Assembly: GCF_016901575.1 (NCBI RefSeq)
Contig: NZ_JACJKQ010000001.1
Span: 62,001 to 126,000, forward strand
Direction of reading: 5' to 3'
Source: Enorma phocaeensis
GTDB lineage: Bacteria; Actinomycetota; Coriobacteriia; Coriobacteriales; Coriobacteriaceae
Length of the DNA stretch: 64,000 nucleotides
The translations under genes and the position numbers were made by a program. This document shows positions 45,134-53,956 of this stretch, one piece after another. Under the pieces are notes generated by a model that worked only from the letters and a program-made list of their open reading frames with translations, made no database searches and had not been told where the DNA came from. Each line of letters opens with the position of its first letter. Positions within the stretch are counted from its first letter, which is position 1.

Positions 45134-45409
45134 TTAGTTTGCCTTATGCGGGCAGTTATCGCAGCTGTGGGATTCGGACGGGCTGCTTGAGCTGTCGCTC
45201 GTGCCAGAGGTGGCAGCAGTGCTCGAACCTCCTCCACGCTGGTCGGTGTTGTAGAAGCCGCTGCCTTCGAATTTGATGCCGCTTGCGCTAAAGACCTTCG
45301 TGGCGGGCTGGCCACATTTTGGGCAGCTGATCTCGGGGTGCTCGGTCATGCCGTGCTCGACTTCAAACACCGTGTTGCACGCGGTGCATCGATAATCATA
45401 TCGTGCCAT
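45134..45409 (-). CDS. FmdB-family zinc-ribbon protein
   Basis: A 91-residue protein. MARYDYRCTACNTVFEVEH and ISCPKCGQPATKVFS give the two CxxC knuckles of the FmdB/putative regulatory protein family. The C-terminus adds a Ser/Gly/Thr-rich linker and a second CxxC (SHSCDNCPHKAN), which is not in all relatives. The start at 45409 is chosen because the zinc-ribbon N-terminus begins there and AAAGGAAC precedes it. The function of the family is not settled; a translation- or nucleic-acid-related role is often proposed. Confidence 0.86.
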   Translation of the reverse strand: MARYDYRCTACNTVFEVEHGMTEHPEISCPKCGQPATKVFSASGIKFEGSGFYNTDQRGGGSSTAATSGTSDSSSSPSESHSCDNCPHKAN

Positions 45410-45519
45410 GGTCGGTTGTTCCTTTCCTCGCTTCAAACAAAGGTACTCTACCCCAATTCGGTGCTGCGAGTCCGTCATGCGAGCTTTTCGCTTCCGTTCT
45501 CGCGCATGGGGCAGAGCCG

Positions 45520-48500
45520 CTACTTTGCGACGCGTCCCGTATCTTCAAGCAGCACGCGCATGTCTTCGATGGCAGAAGAGACATCGTCCTCGTCCGCCTG
45601 CCAAGACCAGTTGCCGTCGGCTACGCCCGGCACGTTCATGCGAGCCGTATCGTCTAGCCCCAAGATGTCCTGAAGCGGGACCATGACCAGCTCGGCATCG
45701 CTCGCCATGGCGTTTCGCAGGAGCTTCTGGCCAAGGCTGCGAGCATACTCGGCATTGTCGGTGAACGAACGTGCGCAGAAGCCCACGAGCGTCGACGTGT
45801 CATGCGTGGAGGTATAGAAGATCTTGCCCGGATGCGGGTGCAGGCCGTCCAGCACGTTGTAGTCAGAGAATTCCAGAACGTCCATGCCGGGGAATCCACA
45901 TGTGGCGACAAGCGACCGAACGCCAGGAGTGAGCACGCCAAGGTCTTCCGCGATAAAGGGGAGCTGTCCGAGCTTTTCGTAAGCGCGGTCGAAGAGCTCC
46001 TTGCCCGGTCCGGGAAGCCAGCGGCCTTCAGAGCCCGGAGCGCCTGCGGGGATGCAGAAGTAGTTGTGGAAGCCCAGGAAATGGTCGAGACGCACGCGGT
46101 CATACAGGTCGCAGGCGCGGCCCAGGCGGGCAAGCCACCAACGGTAGCCGTCCTCGCGCATGACGTCCCAGCGGAAGGTGGGGTTGCCCCAGATCTGGCC
46201 GTCGGGCGCGAATCCATCGGGCGGAGCGCCGGCGATGCCGGAGGGGCGGCCGTCCTCGTCGAGGCAGAACATCTCAGGGTTGGTCCAGACGTCGGCGGAG
46301 TCATCAGAGACATACATGGGAATGTCGCCGATGATCTGGATGCCGCGACGATGGGCATGGGCCACCATGCGGCGCCATTCGACATCGAAGCGATACTGGA
46401 AATATGCCTGCGCCTCGGCCTCGGGACGATACTTGGGGCTCATGAGAATGCGCTCGTCGTAGCGTGAGAGGGCGGATGGCCACTCGTGGCGCGCCTCGCC
46501 CTTGCGAGCCGCCTTGACCGACATGAAGGCGCAGTAGGGCTTGAGCCAGAACGACTCCTTCTCGACGAATGCGCGATAGGCGGCGTCAGACTTCTCGCCG
46601 CCCTTGGCCTTCCAGGCGCGGAATTCGGCGCGAAGCTCCTTCTCGCTTTCGGGGAGCAGGTCGATGTTGCCCGCGAATGCAGAGGGGCCCGCATAGGGAG
46701 AGTTGAAGAGGTCGGTGGGGTTTACCGGCAGGACCTGCCAGTAACGCATCCCCATCGCTGCCAAATGATCGATGAAGCGACGGGCGGGGACGCCCAGGGT
46801 GCCTGTGCGGCCCTTGTCGGAGGGAAGCGAGGTGATGTGGCACACCACGCCCGCGCCGCGCTCGAGCGGCTTCTGGAGGCGTTGCTCGTCATGGAAGAGG
46901 ACGACCGCAGATCCGAAGGGCCACAGCGTGACGCCTACGGTGTCGTCCTCTGCAATGGGGAGCTCGGCTCCGGACACAATGTCGGTCGCCGCCTCGCCGC
47001 GTGCCGCGATGCGCACGGTATGGGAGGTGTCCCTGCTGCGGTTGATGATAACCGTGGCGCTGGTGCCGTCGGCGGCTGTTCGCGTGTAGCTCAGCACGTC
47101 ATCATCGAGCGCCTTTGCCGAGATGTCGCCATCCACCATGAAGGGGAGCGCGCGACGTACGGCCGAGGCGTTTTTCACGATGGTGAGCATGTCGCGGTCT
47201 TTGATGTCTTCCTCGAGTGGCAGGGTGCGACGGTTACCGGGATCGGAGAGGCCCTCGAGGCAATACTCATCGCCATAGTAGATCGAGGGAACGCCCGGGA
47301 ACGTCATCTGCATGAGGGTGGCGAGCCAGAATCGTGCCTTGGCAAGGCCCATGGCCTCGGGTGAGAGGCGCCAGCGGCCGCGCTCCTCCTCGGGAAGCTG
47401 GCTCTCATCGGGGCCGCCACCCAAGACGGAGGCGATGCGCGGCCGGTCGTGGCTGCCGAGAAGGTTCAAGCAGCATGCGAGCGCCTCGGGCGGATAGTTC
47501 TCGTGGAGCGACTCGATGACTTCCGCCGCGTCCTCGGCCGACATGTGACCCATGAGGAAGCCGATCACCATGTCGCGGAACGGATAGTTCATGGCCGAGT
47601 CGAGCTCTTCTCCCAGCAGATAGTGACGGAGGTGGCCATAGCTCTCTTTGTTGGAGGCGTCCTCCCAGACCTCACCCAAAAGAAGGCCGTCGGGGCGCTC
47701 CTCGAGAAGCGTGGTCTTGATATCGCGGATGAGCGATTCCGTGAGCTCGTCGGCAACGTCGAGGCGCCAGCCAGCCGCGCCTGCGCGCGTCCAATGGCGA
47801 ATGACGCCATCTTCGCCCAGCAGGAGCTCGCGAACGATAGGGGAGTCGCCGTTGAGGTCGGGCATGTTGCCGATGCCCCACCAGCAACTATAGGTGCCGT
47901 CCTCATTGAAGCAGTAGGCATCTCGCCATGGGGAGTCCTCACCTGCCCAGGCGCCTTTGCCGGGGTAGTTTTCAAAGCGGTTGAAGTAGATGGAGTCATC
48001 GCCGGTGTGGTTGAAGACGCCGTCCAAGATGATCGAGATGCCGTGCTCCTTGGCCTTTGCGCACAGCTCTCGGAAGTCCTCTTCGGTGCCGAGCATCGGA
48101 TCGATCTTCATGTAGTCGGCGGTGTCATAGCGATGGTTGCTCGCTGCCTCGAAGATGGGGTTCAAATAGATGACGGTGATGCCGAGCTCTTCCAGTCGAT
48201 CAAGATCCGAGGCGATGCCTTTGAGCGAGCCTCCGTAGAAGTCCCATGTGGTAATGGAGTTGTTCGGATTACGTTGATAGACGGGAGGCTCGTTCCAGTC
48301 TTCAACAACGTGGCGCCGGTAGCCGTTGTGAGGCTCTGCGGCCACCTTCTCGCATCGCTCGCGCCAGTTGGGGTCGCGGCGGTAGCGGTCCGGGAAGATT
48401 TGATAGACCATGCCGTTTTCATACCAGCTGGGGCGGACGGTGCGCGGCTCGTAGACGGTGAGCTGGAAGGAGGGGACGTTCTCGTAGTCGTAGGTCACGC

Positions 48501-48822
48501 CCTCGCCGCCGGTGCGGCCTTGTGGTGCGCCGCAGCGAAGCTCGCGCTCTTCGCCGTCCTTCTCGCAGCGCGCGATGAAGCTGTACCAGACGATGGCGGC
48601 ATGGCGGCACGGCACGACGATCGAGAACGTTTCGGGGCCGATTCGCTGCATGCGGTGGCGGCGCTCGCCTTCTCCGTCAACCCAGGTGCGAAGAAAGAGG
48701 CTGATCTCGCCCTCGTCGGGAGCAGCCTCGACTCGGACGTTCAGCGTGACGTCGGTGCCGACCTTTGCAGCTCCAAAGGGAGAGCGATATTCTGGCAGCC
48801 GACTGTTGTGAATCAATCTCAT
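45520..48822 (-). CDS. Fused GH13 alpha-glucan hydrolase and GH77 4-alpha-glucanotransferase
   Basis: A 1100-residue two-enzyme chain. The N-terminal part (to about 640) is a neopullulanase-like GH13 enzyme with a beta-sandwich (1-110) and barrel: FYGGSLKGI, GVFNHTGDD, GWRLDVADEL (nucleophile Asp), LLGEVWED (acid Glu) and LLGSHDRPRI. The C-terminal part (about 655-1100) is MalQ-like GH77: RAGVVCHITSLPS, RLDHFLGFHNYF (nucleophile), FIAEDLGVLTP (acid) and TSTHDTSTLVGF. All catalytic residues are present in both. It would open branches or cut linear chains and rearrange the maltodextrins freed from glycogen. It has its own promoter but follows glgA. Start has AGAGGGAAC upstream. Confidence 0.9.
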   Translation of the reverse strand: MRLIHNSRLPEYRSPFGAAKVGTDVTLNVRVEAAPDEGEISLFLRTWVDGEGERRHRMQRIGPETFSIVVPCRHAAIVWYSFIARCEKDGEERELRCGAPQGRTGGEGVTYDYENVPSFQLTVYEPRTVRPSWYENGMVYQIFPDRYRRDPNWRERCEKVAAEPHNGYRRHVVEDWNEPPVYQRNPNNSITTWDFYGGSLKGIASDLDRLEELGITVIYLNPIFEAASNHRYDTADYMKIDPMLGTEEDFRELCAKAKEHGISIILDGVFNHTGDDSIYFNRFENYPGKGAWAGEDSPWRDAYCFNEDGTYSCWWGIGNMPDLNGDSPIVRELLLGEDGVIRHWTRAGAAGWRLDVADELTESLIRDIKTTLLEERPDGLLLGEVWEDASNKESYGHLRHYLLGEELDSAMNYPFRDMVIGFLMGHMSAEDAAEVIESLHENYPPEALACCLNLLGSHDRPRIASVLGGGPDESQLPEEERGRWRLSPEAMGLAKARFWLATLMQMTFPGVPSIYYGDEYCLEGLSDPGNRRTLPLEEDIKDRDMLTIVKNASAVRRALPFMVDGDISAKALDDDVLSYTRTAADGTSATVIINRSRDTSHTVRIAARGEAATDIVSGAELPIAEDDTVGVTLWPFGSAVVLFHDEQRLQKPLERGAGVVCHITSLPSDKGRTGTLGVPARRFIDHLAAMGMRYWQVLPVNPTDLFNSPYAGPSAFAGNIDLLPESEKELRAEFRAWKAKGGEKSDAAYRAFVEKESFWLKPYCAFMSVKAARKGEARHEWPSALSRYDERILMSPKYRPEAEAQAYFQYRFDVEWRRMVAHAHRRGIQIIGDIPMYVSDDSADVWTNPEMFCLDEDGRPSGIAGAPPDGFAPDGQIWGNPTFRWDVMREDGYRWWLARLGRACDLYDRVRLDHFLGFHNYFCIPAGAPGSEGRWLPGPGKELFDRAYEKLGQLPFIAEDLGVLTPGVRSLVATCGFPGMDVLEFSDYNVLDGLHPHPGKIFYTSTHDTSTLVGFCARSFTDNAEYARSLGQKLLRNAMASDAELVMVPLQDILGLDDTARMNVPGVADGNWSWQADEDDVSSAIEDMRVLLEDTGRVAK

Positions 48823-48931
48823 AGGATAGTTCCCTCTACTACTGGCGCGGCGCACGTGGCATCTACGTCGCGCGAAGCAAAACTTCTCTAGTATATGGAA
48901 ACTGTAGTCTGCCTGCTAGCAAAGACTTGAA

Positions 48932-48959
48932 AATATACCCATGTGATGCTCTTTTACAA
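48932..48959 (-). promoter_or_regulatory. Promoter of the GH13-GH77 gene
   Basis: On the minus strand TTGTAA (48954-48959), 16 bases, TATATT (48932-48937). It lies about 110 bases before the start. The rest of the 337-base gap between glgA and this gene holds only the glgA stem-loop. Confidence 0.62.
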
Positions 48960-49078
48960 CGTGGGTTTGTTGATCGGCTGGTCGCATTTTGGTATTTGAC
49001 CAGGTGTTTTGGCAGGTGCGCGCCGCATGCAGACAGGTTATGGCGTGAATCCATGTATCTTGCTTGGAAATGGGTGAC

Positions 49079-49108
49079 GGGGCATCGTGCGATGATGCAC
49101 GATGCCCC
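49079..49108 (-). terminator. Stem-loop after glgA
   Basis: GGGGCATCGTGC and GCACGATGCCCC form a 12-bp perfect stem with a 6-base loop, about 50 bases beyond the glgA stop. No T run follows. Confidence 0.72.
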
Positions 49109-49159
49109 GTCTGTTCTTCTCGATGCCTTCGAGCTATCAGAGAAGGAGCGACGTATGCG

Positions 49160-51454
49160 CTAGGAAGAACGACGGCGGGTCGTGGTCTTGCGGGCAGCAG
49201 AGACCTTCGTCGCCTTGGTTGTGGTCTTTGCCGTGCTGGCCTTGGCCGCCGGCTTGGTCTCCTTGGCCTCCTCGACGGGCGCCTCGGCTGCGGGCTTGGC
49301 AGGCTCGGTCTCACTCTTGACCGGAGCTGTCTTAGCGGCGGCCGCCTTCGTGGCGGCAGCCTTGGTAGCGGTGGCCTTGGTAGCGGTGGCCTTGGTAGCA
49401 GCGGCCTTGGTCGTCTTGGCCGTTGAAGCCTTAGGCGCCTCAGTCTCCTCGACGGGCTTCTCGGCAGCCGCCTTTGCCGATGCGGCCTTGGTGGCGGTCG
49501 TCTTGGCAGCCGCGGTCTTCTTCGCGGTCGTCTTGGTGGCAGCGGTCTTCGCCGTCGCTGTCTTGGTCGCGGCAGACTTGGTCGTCTTGGCGGCCGTGCT
49601 CTTGGTGGCAGTCTTTGTTGCCGTGCTCTTGGTAGCGGCCTTGGTCGCGGCGGTCTTTGCGGTCGTCGCCTTGGTTGCCGCCTTGGTCGTCTTCTTTGCA
49701 GCCGGCTTGGCAGCGGGCTTCTCCTCCTCGGCCTTTACCTCCTTGGCCGGAGCTTCCTCAGCGACAGGCTCCGCCTTGGGCTCAGAGGACTCGGCAACGC
49801 TCTCCTCTTCAACCGGTTCAGGGACCGCAGCGGTTGCAGGCTCCTCTTCAGCGGGCTTTTCGACAACGGGCTCGACGGGGGCAGCCTCGGGTTCAGGAGC
49901 GGCCTCGGGTTCGGGCTCGGGAGCAACCTCAGGTTCCGGCTCCGGGGCGGGCTCGCTTACCGGAGCCGGGGTCGGTTCAGGCTCCGGCTCGGGCATCACC
50001 TCTACATCAGGATGAAGGCTGCGATACAGGTCGATGTAGGCATCGGCCGAGCGCTTCCAGGTGAAGTCCTGGGTCATGGCGTGCTTGACGAGCTCGTTCC
50101 AAGAGTCGCGGTCGTCCCAGAACAGACGCGCCGCACGGAAGACGGCGTCGCCCATCTCGTCACCGTTGAAGTGGGCGAACGAGAAGCCCGTGCCCTCGCC
50201 GGTGAACTGGTTGTAGGGGATGACGGTGTCCTTGAGGCCGCCGGTCTCGCGGACGATGGGCAGGGTGCCGTAGCGCATGGCGATGATCTGAGACAGGCCG
50301 CAGGGCTCGAAGAGGGACGGCATGAGGAACATGTCGGCGCCGGAGTACATGCGGCGGGACAGCGCGGAGTCGAAGGTGAGGCGCACCGCCATGGAGCCAG
50401 GGTACTTGTTGGCGAAGTAGTTCATGGAGTCCTCGTAGTCGCCAGTGCCCAGAATGGCCACCTGCACGCCGCCGGAGAGAATCCTGTCGAGGGCATAGGT
50501 CACGAGGTCCATGCCCTTCTGACGGGTGAGGCGCGTTACCATGACCATGAGCGGGCGGTCGGAGCGAACCTCGAGGCCGAGCTCCTGCTGAAGGGCCGCC
50601 TTGCAGGCCGCCTTGCCCTCCATGTTGTCAACGGAGTAGTTCTCGGTGAGCTGATAGTCGGTCGAGGGGTCCCACTCGACGGTGTCGATGCCGTTCAGGA
50701 TGCCCGAGAGGATGTTGTTGCGGCGTCGCAGCACGCCGTCGAGGTGCTCTCCGTATTCGGGCGTCTGGATCTCGCCCGCATAGGTGGGGGAGACGGTGGT
50801 GATGGCATCGGTGTAGTTCAGGGCTCCGAGCATATAGTTGATCGAGCTCGAGTCGCAGCGCAGCTGGCGGGCGGCGTTGGGGATGTGCGCCAGGCCCAGC
50901 ACGTCGTTCAGGATGGTGTCGGAGAACTGGCCCTGGAACGCGATGTTGTGAATCGAGAAGACGGTCTTCACGCGCTCATAGAGGGGCAGGCCCTGATAGA
51001 ACTCGCGCAGGAACACCGGCGACAGCGCGGTGTGCCAGTCGTTGCAGTGCAGGATGTCGCACTGGAAGCCATCGGGGAGGTGCTGGAGGCTCTCGGTGAC
51101 CGCCTTGGAGAAGAACGCGAAGCGCTCGCCGTCATCGAAAAAGCCATAGGGATAGCTCCGGGCGAAATAGTGCTCGTTGTCGAGGAAGAGATAGGTGATG
51201 CCGTCGAGGTCGAGGCGCTCGAGCCCGCAGTACTCGTTGCGCCAGCCCAGGCTGACGTAGAACTCGCCAACATGCTGCATCTGCTGGGTGTAGTAGTCGG
51301 GAATCGTGGAGTATTTCGGCACCATGACGATAACGTCGGCGCCGGCCTTTTTGAGCGCCTTGGGGAGCGATCCCGCGACGTCTCCCAGGCCACCGGTCTT
51401 TACAAAGGGCGCCGCCTCGGCGGAGGCGAATACCACTTGCATCTTTTTAGCCAT
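49160..51454 (-). CDS. glgA: Glycogen synthase with acidic and histone H1-like C-terminal tail
   Basis: A 764-residue protein. Residues 1-482 are a complete GT5 glycogen synthase that adds glucose from ADP-glucose to alpha-1,4 chains: KTGGLGDVAGSLPKAL (ADP-glucose binding), HCNDWHTAL, TRLTRQKGMDL and SLFEPCGLSQIIAMRYG (active-site loop). The usual length is about 480. About 280 residues follow: first Pro/Glu-rich and acidic (487-570, EPEPTPAPVSEPAPEPEPEV), then almost only Ala, Lys and Thr (575-764, AAKKTTKAATKATTAKTAAT and similar), resembling histone H1 tails. GlgB has a similar basic tail. GGAGG precedes the ATG at 51454. The tail may bind polyanions or the granule; this is inference. Confidence 0.93.
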   Translation of the reverse strand: MAKKMQVVFASAEAAPFVKTGGLGDVAGSLPKALKKAGADVIVMVPKYSTIPDYYTQQMQHVGEFYVSLGWRNEYCGLERLDLDGITYLFLDNEHYFARSYPYGFFDDGERFAFFSKAVTESLQHLPDGFQCDILHCNDWHTALSPVFLREFYQGLPLYERVKTVFSIHNIAFQGQFSDTILNDVLGLAHIPNAARQLRCDSSSINYMLGALNYTDAITTVSPTYAGEIQTPEYGEHLDGVLRRRNNILSGILNGIDTVEWDPSTDYQLTENYSVDNMEGKAACKAALQQELGLEVRSDRPLMVMVTRLTRQKGMDLVTYALDRILSGGVQVAILGTGDYEDSMNYFANKYPGSMAVRLTFDSALSRRMYSGADMFLMPSLFEPCGLSQIIAMRYGTLPIVRETGGLKDTVIPYNQFTGEGTGFSFAHFNGDEMGDAVFRAARLFWDDRDSWNELVKHAMTQDFTWKRSADAYIDLYRSLHPDVEVMPEPEPEPTPAPVSEPAPEPEPEVAPEPEPEAAPEPEAAPVEPVVEKPAEEEPATAAVPEPVEEESVAESSEPKAEPVAEEAPAKEVKAEEEKPAAKPAAKKTTKAATKATTAKTAATKAATKSTATKTATKSTAAKTTKSAATKTATAKTAATKTTAKKTAAAKTTATKAASAKAAAEKPVEETEAPKASTAKTTKAAATKATATKATATKAAATKAAAAKTAPVKSETEPAKPAAEAPVEEAKETKPAAKASTAKTTTKATKVSAARKTTTRRRSS
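49359..49403 (-). repeat. Tandem 15-bp repeat inside the GlgA tail
   Basis: GCCTTGGTAGCGGTG occurs twice exactly (49359-49373, 49374-49388) and once with a few changes (49389-49403). On the coding strand each unit gives five residues of the Ala/Thr/Lys type, so copy-number change keeps the frame. Confidence 0.7.
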
Positions 51455-51481
51455 TGAGGCCTCCATATACAATCCGATGTT

Positions 51482-51517
51482 AGAATCGCCGCCCAGCGCG
51501 TGCCAGGCGGCGATTCT
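51482..51517 (-). promoter_or_regulatory. Stem-loop in the glgD-glgA gap
   Basis: AGAATCGCCGCC and GGCGGCGATTCT form a 12-bp perfect stem with a 12-base loop, 28 bases before the glgA start. It has no T run; it may set the ratio of synthase to upstream products through stability or attenuation. Confidence 0.5.
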
Positions 51518-51579
51518 TATGATAGTCCCTATCGAACATCTTGGGTGGGTCAAACCCAGTCGAGGTGCCAGTTAGAAAC

Positions 51580-52686
51580 CTACTTCAGGGCAGCCTTGCC
51601 CACAACCAGGATGTCGTCGGGAGTGCCGCTCAGCTCGGTGTTGGCAGCCACCACGTTGTCCTTGTCGAGGATCGCGTTCTCGACGTGAGCACCGCTCTTG
51701 ATGGTGCAGGACTGCATGATGATGCTGTTCACCACGTTGGCGCCGGCCTCGACCGTCACGCCGCGCGCGAGGATGGAGTTGCGCACGGTACCCTTGATCT
51801 CGCAGCCTGCGGAGATGCGGGAGTTGCACGCGACGGAACCGGAGAAGTACTTCGCCGGCGGCGCGTCATGGGCCTTGGTGAGAATCGGGCGCTCCTTCAT
51901 GAACAGCTTGTTCGAGGTCGTCGGGTCGAGCAGCTCCATGCTGCGACGGAAGTAGGTGTCCTCGTTGAAGAAGCCCATGGCCAGGCCCTTGAACTCGTAG
52001 CTGCACACGTCGATGCGCTCGAAGTCGGGCGCGATGGCCTCAAAGAGGTCGAGGTAGTCGGCGCTGGCATACTGGTCGATGATCTGGAGCAGCAGCGGAC
52101 GGTTGATGACGACGCAATCGAGGAACTTGTTGTCGCCGTAGCTGCAGCCCTGGCGGAAGCCCTTCACGCGGCCCGCCTCGCCGATCTCGAGCGACATGGC
52201 GTCGTCCTGATGACGTTCGGCGCGCACGTAGACCATCGTGATGCCGACGCCGCTGGCCTCATGGGCTTCGATCACGGCGTTGAGGTCCATGTTGAAGATG
52301 ATGTTCGAACCCATCAGCACGACATAGGGCTTGTCGGAGCGCTGGAAGAGCGTCTTGTTGGAGATGATGTCACGGAGCAGGAAGCGCATGCCCTGCTTGG
52401 TGGCGCCGTAGGGGTTGCCGGGAAGCGGGAACAGGCCGCCCTTCTTGCGGTCGAGGCCCCAGTCCTTGCCATGGCCGACGTGGTCGACGATGGAGCGATA
52501 GTTGCCCGGCATCACGAGGCCCACGGTCTTCACGCCGGCGTTGGCGAGGTTGGACAGCGGGAAGTCGATGAGACGGTAGCGGCCCATGAACGGGATGGAC
52601 GCGAGCGGACGGCTGTCGAGCAGGACGCTGTGCTCCCTGCTGGTGTAGTTAGCGGTGATATAGCCGATGGCCTTGCGGTTGATCAT
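51580..52686 (-). CDS. glgD: ADP-glucose pyrophosphorylase regulatory subunit GlgD
   Basis: A 368-residue relative of GlgC with a nucleotidyltransferase domain (IGYITANYTSREHSVLLDSRPLASIPFMGRYRLIDF) in which the GGxGxRL glycine loop of active enzymes is absent, and a left-handed beta-helix C-terminus (SRISAGCEIKGTVRNSILA). GlgD is non-catalytic in Bacillus and forms a heterotetramer with GlgC, raising its activity. The gene begins four bases after the glgC stop. The start at 52686 has AAGGGGG upstream. Confidence 0.92.
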   Translation of the reverse strand: MINRKAIGYITANYTSREHSVLLDSRPLASIPFMGRYRLIDFPLSNLANAGVKTVGLVMPGNYRSIVDHVGHGKDWGLDRKKGGLFPLPGNPYGATKQGMRFLLRDIISNKTLFQRSDKPYVVLMGSNIIFNMDLNAVIEAHEASGVGITMVYVRAERHQDDAMSLEIGEAGRVKGFRQGCSYGDNKFLDCVVINRPLLLQIIDQYASADYLDLFEAIAPDFERIDVCSYEFKGLAMGFFNEDTYFRRSMELLDPTTSNKLFMKERPILTKAHDAPPAKYFSGSVACNSRISAGCEIKGTVRNSILARGVTVEAGANVVNSIIMQSCTIKSGAHVENAILDKDNVVAANTELSGTPDDILVVGKAALK

Positions 52687-52690
52687 CGGT

Positions 52691-53836
52691 TCATTCCCCC
52701 TTCCCGATGACGACGTCGTTTCCAACGACGGCGGTGTCCTTCGTGGTGTCGACCGAGCCGAGCTTCACGCCCTCCTCGACGACGGCGTTCTCACCGATGA
52801 TGGCGCGGCAGATGTGAGCGCCGGCCTTGATGACGGCACCAGGCAGCAGGACGGAGTCCTCGACGATGGCGCGCTCGCCGATCACGCAGTCGGTGGAGAT
52901 GACGGAGTGGCGGGCGGTGCCCAGGATCTCGCAGCCGTTGGAGACCAGGCAGTCATCGACCTTGCCGTCCGGGCCGATATAGTGAGGCGGACGGGTGGTG
53001 TCGTTGCTCATGATGGGCGTCTTGTAGTCATACAGGTCGAAGTAGGGATTCGGTCCCAGGAGATCCATGCTGGTCTCGTGGTAGCTGGCGATGGTGCCTA
53101 CGTCCTTCCAGAAGCCCTCGAATTTGTGGACGAACAGGCGCTTGCCGTCAGCCAAAGCCTTGGGGATGATGTCGCCGCCGAAGTCATGGCTGGAGCGCTG
53201 GTCGAGCGCGTCCTCCTCGAGGGCATTGATGAGGAAGTCGGCGGTGAAGATGTAGATGCCCATGGAAGCGAGGTTCGAATCAGGCTTCTCGGGCTTCTCG
53301 GTGAACTTGGTGATCTTGCCTTCGTCGTCGGTGGTGAGGATGCCGAAGCGGCTTGCGTCCTCCCACGGCACGGGCATGACGGCGACGGTCAGATCGGCAT
53401 TGTTGCTGATATGGGTGTGAAGCATTTCGCGATAGTCCATGCGATACAGGGCGTCGCCGGACAGGATGAGCACGTACTCGGGGTCGTGCGACTTGATGTA
53501 GTCGAGGTTCTGCGTCACCGCGTCGGCGGTTCCGGCGTACCAGGCGCCGCCATCCTGGGTGGCATAGGGGGGAAGGATGGAAACGCCACCGCCGCGCTCG
53601 TCAAGATCCCACGCAGAGCCGGAGCCCAGGTAGGCATGCAGGCGATAGGGACGGTACTGGGTCAGCACGCCCACGGTGTCGATGCCTGAATTCGAGCAGT
53701 TCGACAACGTGAAGTCGATGATCCTGTACTTGCCTCCGAATGAGACGGCTGGTTTGGCAATCTTAGATGTGAGCGCCCCCAACCTACTGCCCTGTCCTCC
53801 TGCGAGGAGCATGGCGATGCATTCTTTTTTGCTCAT
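52691..53836 (-). CDS. glgC: Glucose-1-phosphate adenylyltransferase
   Basis: A 381-residue enzyme that forms ADP-glucose from glucose 1-phosphate and ATP, the committed step of glycogen synthesis. [27 protein letters not shown] has the catalytic glycine loop and Lys; the substrate-binding FTEKPEKP and [11 protein letters not shown] and the C-terminal beta-helix are all present. The active-site DxD type [14 protein letters not shown] is intact. AAGGAGAAC precedes the ATG. With GlgD it should make a GlgCD heteromer. Confidence 0.96.
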   Translation of the reverse strand: MSKKECIAMLLAGGQGSRLGALTSKIAKPAVSFGGKYRIIDFTLSNCSNSGIDTVGVLTQYRPYRLHAYLGSGSAWDLDERGGGVSILPPYATQDGGAWYAGTADAVTQNLDYIKSHDPEYVLILSGDALYRMDYREMLHTHISNNADLTVAVMPVPWEDASRFGILTTDDEGKITKFTEKPEKPDSNLASMGIYIFTADFLINALEEDALDQRSSHDFGGDIIPKALADGKRLFVHKFEGFWKDVGTIASYHETSMDLLGPNPYFDLYDYKTPIMSNDTTRPPHYIGPDGKVDDCLVSNGCEILGTARHSVISTDCVIGERAIVEDSVLLPGAVIKAGAHICRAIIGENAVVEEGVKLGSVDTTKDTAVVGNDVVIGKGE

Positions 53837-53884
53837 CGATGTTCTCCTTCAAAACCCGTTCCGATAGTTTGACCTTGCTATCGA

Positions 53885-53916
53885 AGGCGCGCCGCAAAGC
53901 GCCTTACGGCGCGCCT
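53885..53916 (-). terminator. Stem-loop between glgP and glgC
   Basis: AGGCGCGCCG and CGGCGCGCCT make a 10-bp perfect stem with a 12-base loop in the 120-base gap. No T run, so some transcription probably continues into glgC. Confidence 0.5.
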
Positions 53917-53956
53917 GGATGCCAAATGGGGCGGAGTCCACGAGAGGAGGCGCGCG

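Noticed and set aside
48823-49159. Hidden gene in the glgA to GH13-GH77 gap
   Set aside because: The 337 bases contain only the glgA stem-loop and a promoter; the short frames have no ribosome-binding site or family motif.
49182-50015. Plus-strand frame coding a very hydrophobic Ala/Val/Leu repeat protein
   Set aside because: It is the mirror of the Lys/Ala/Thr tail of GlgA: Lys and Thr codons read as Leu, Val and Ala on the other strand. It has no separate start signal.
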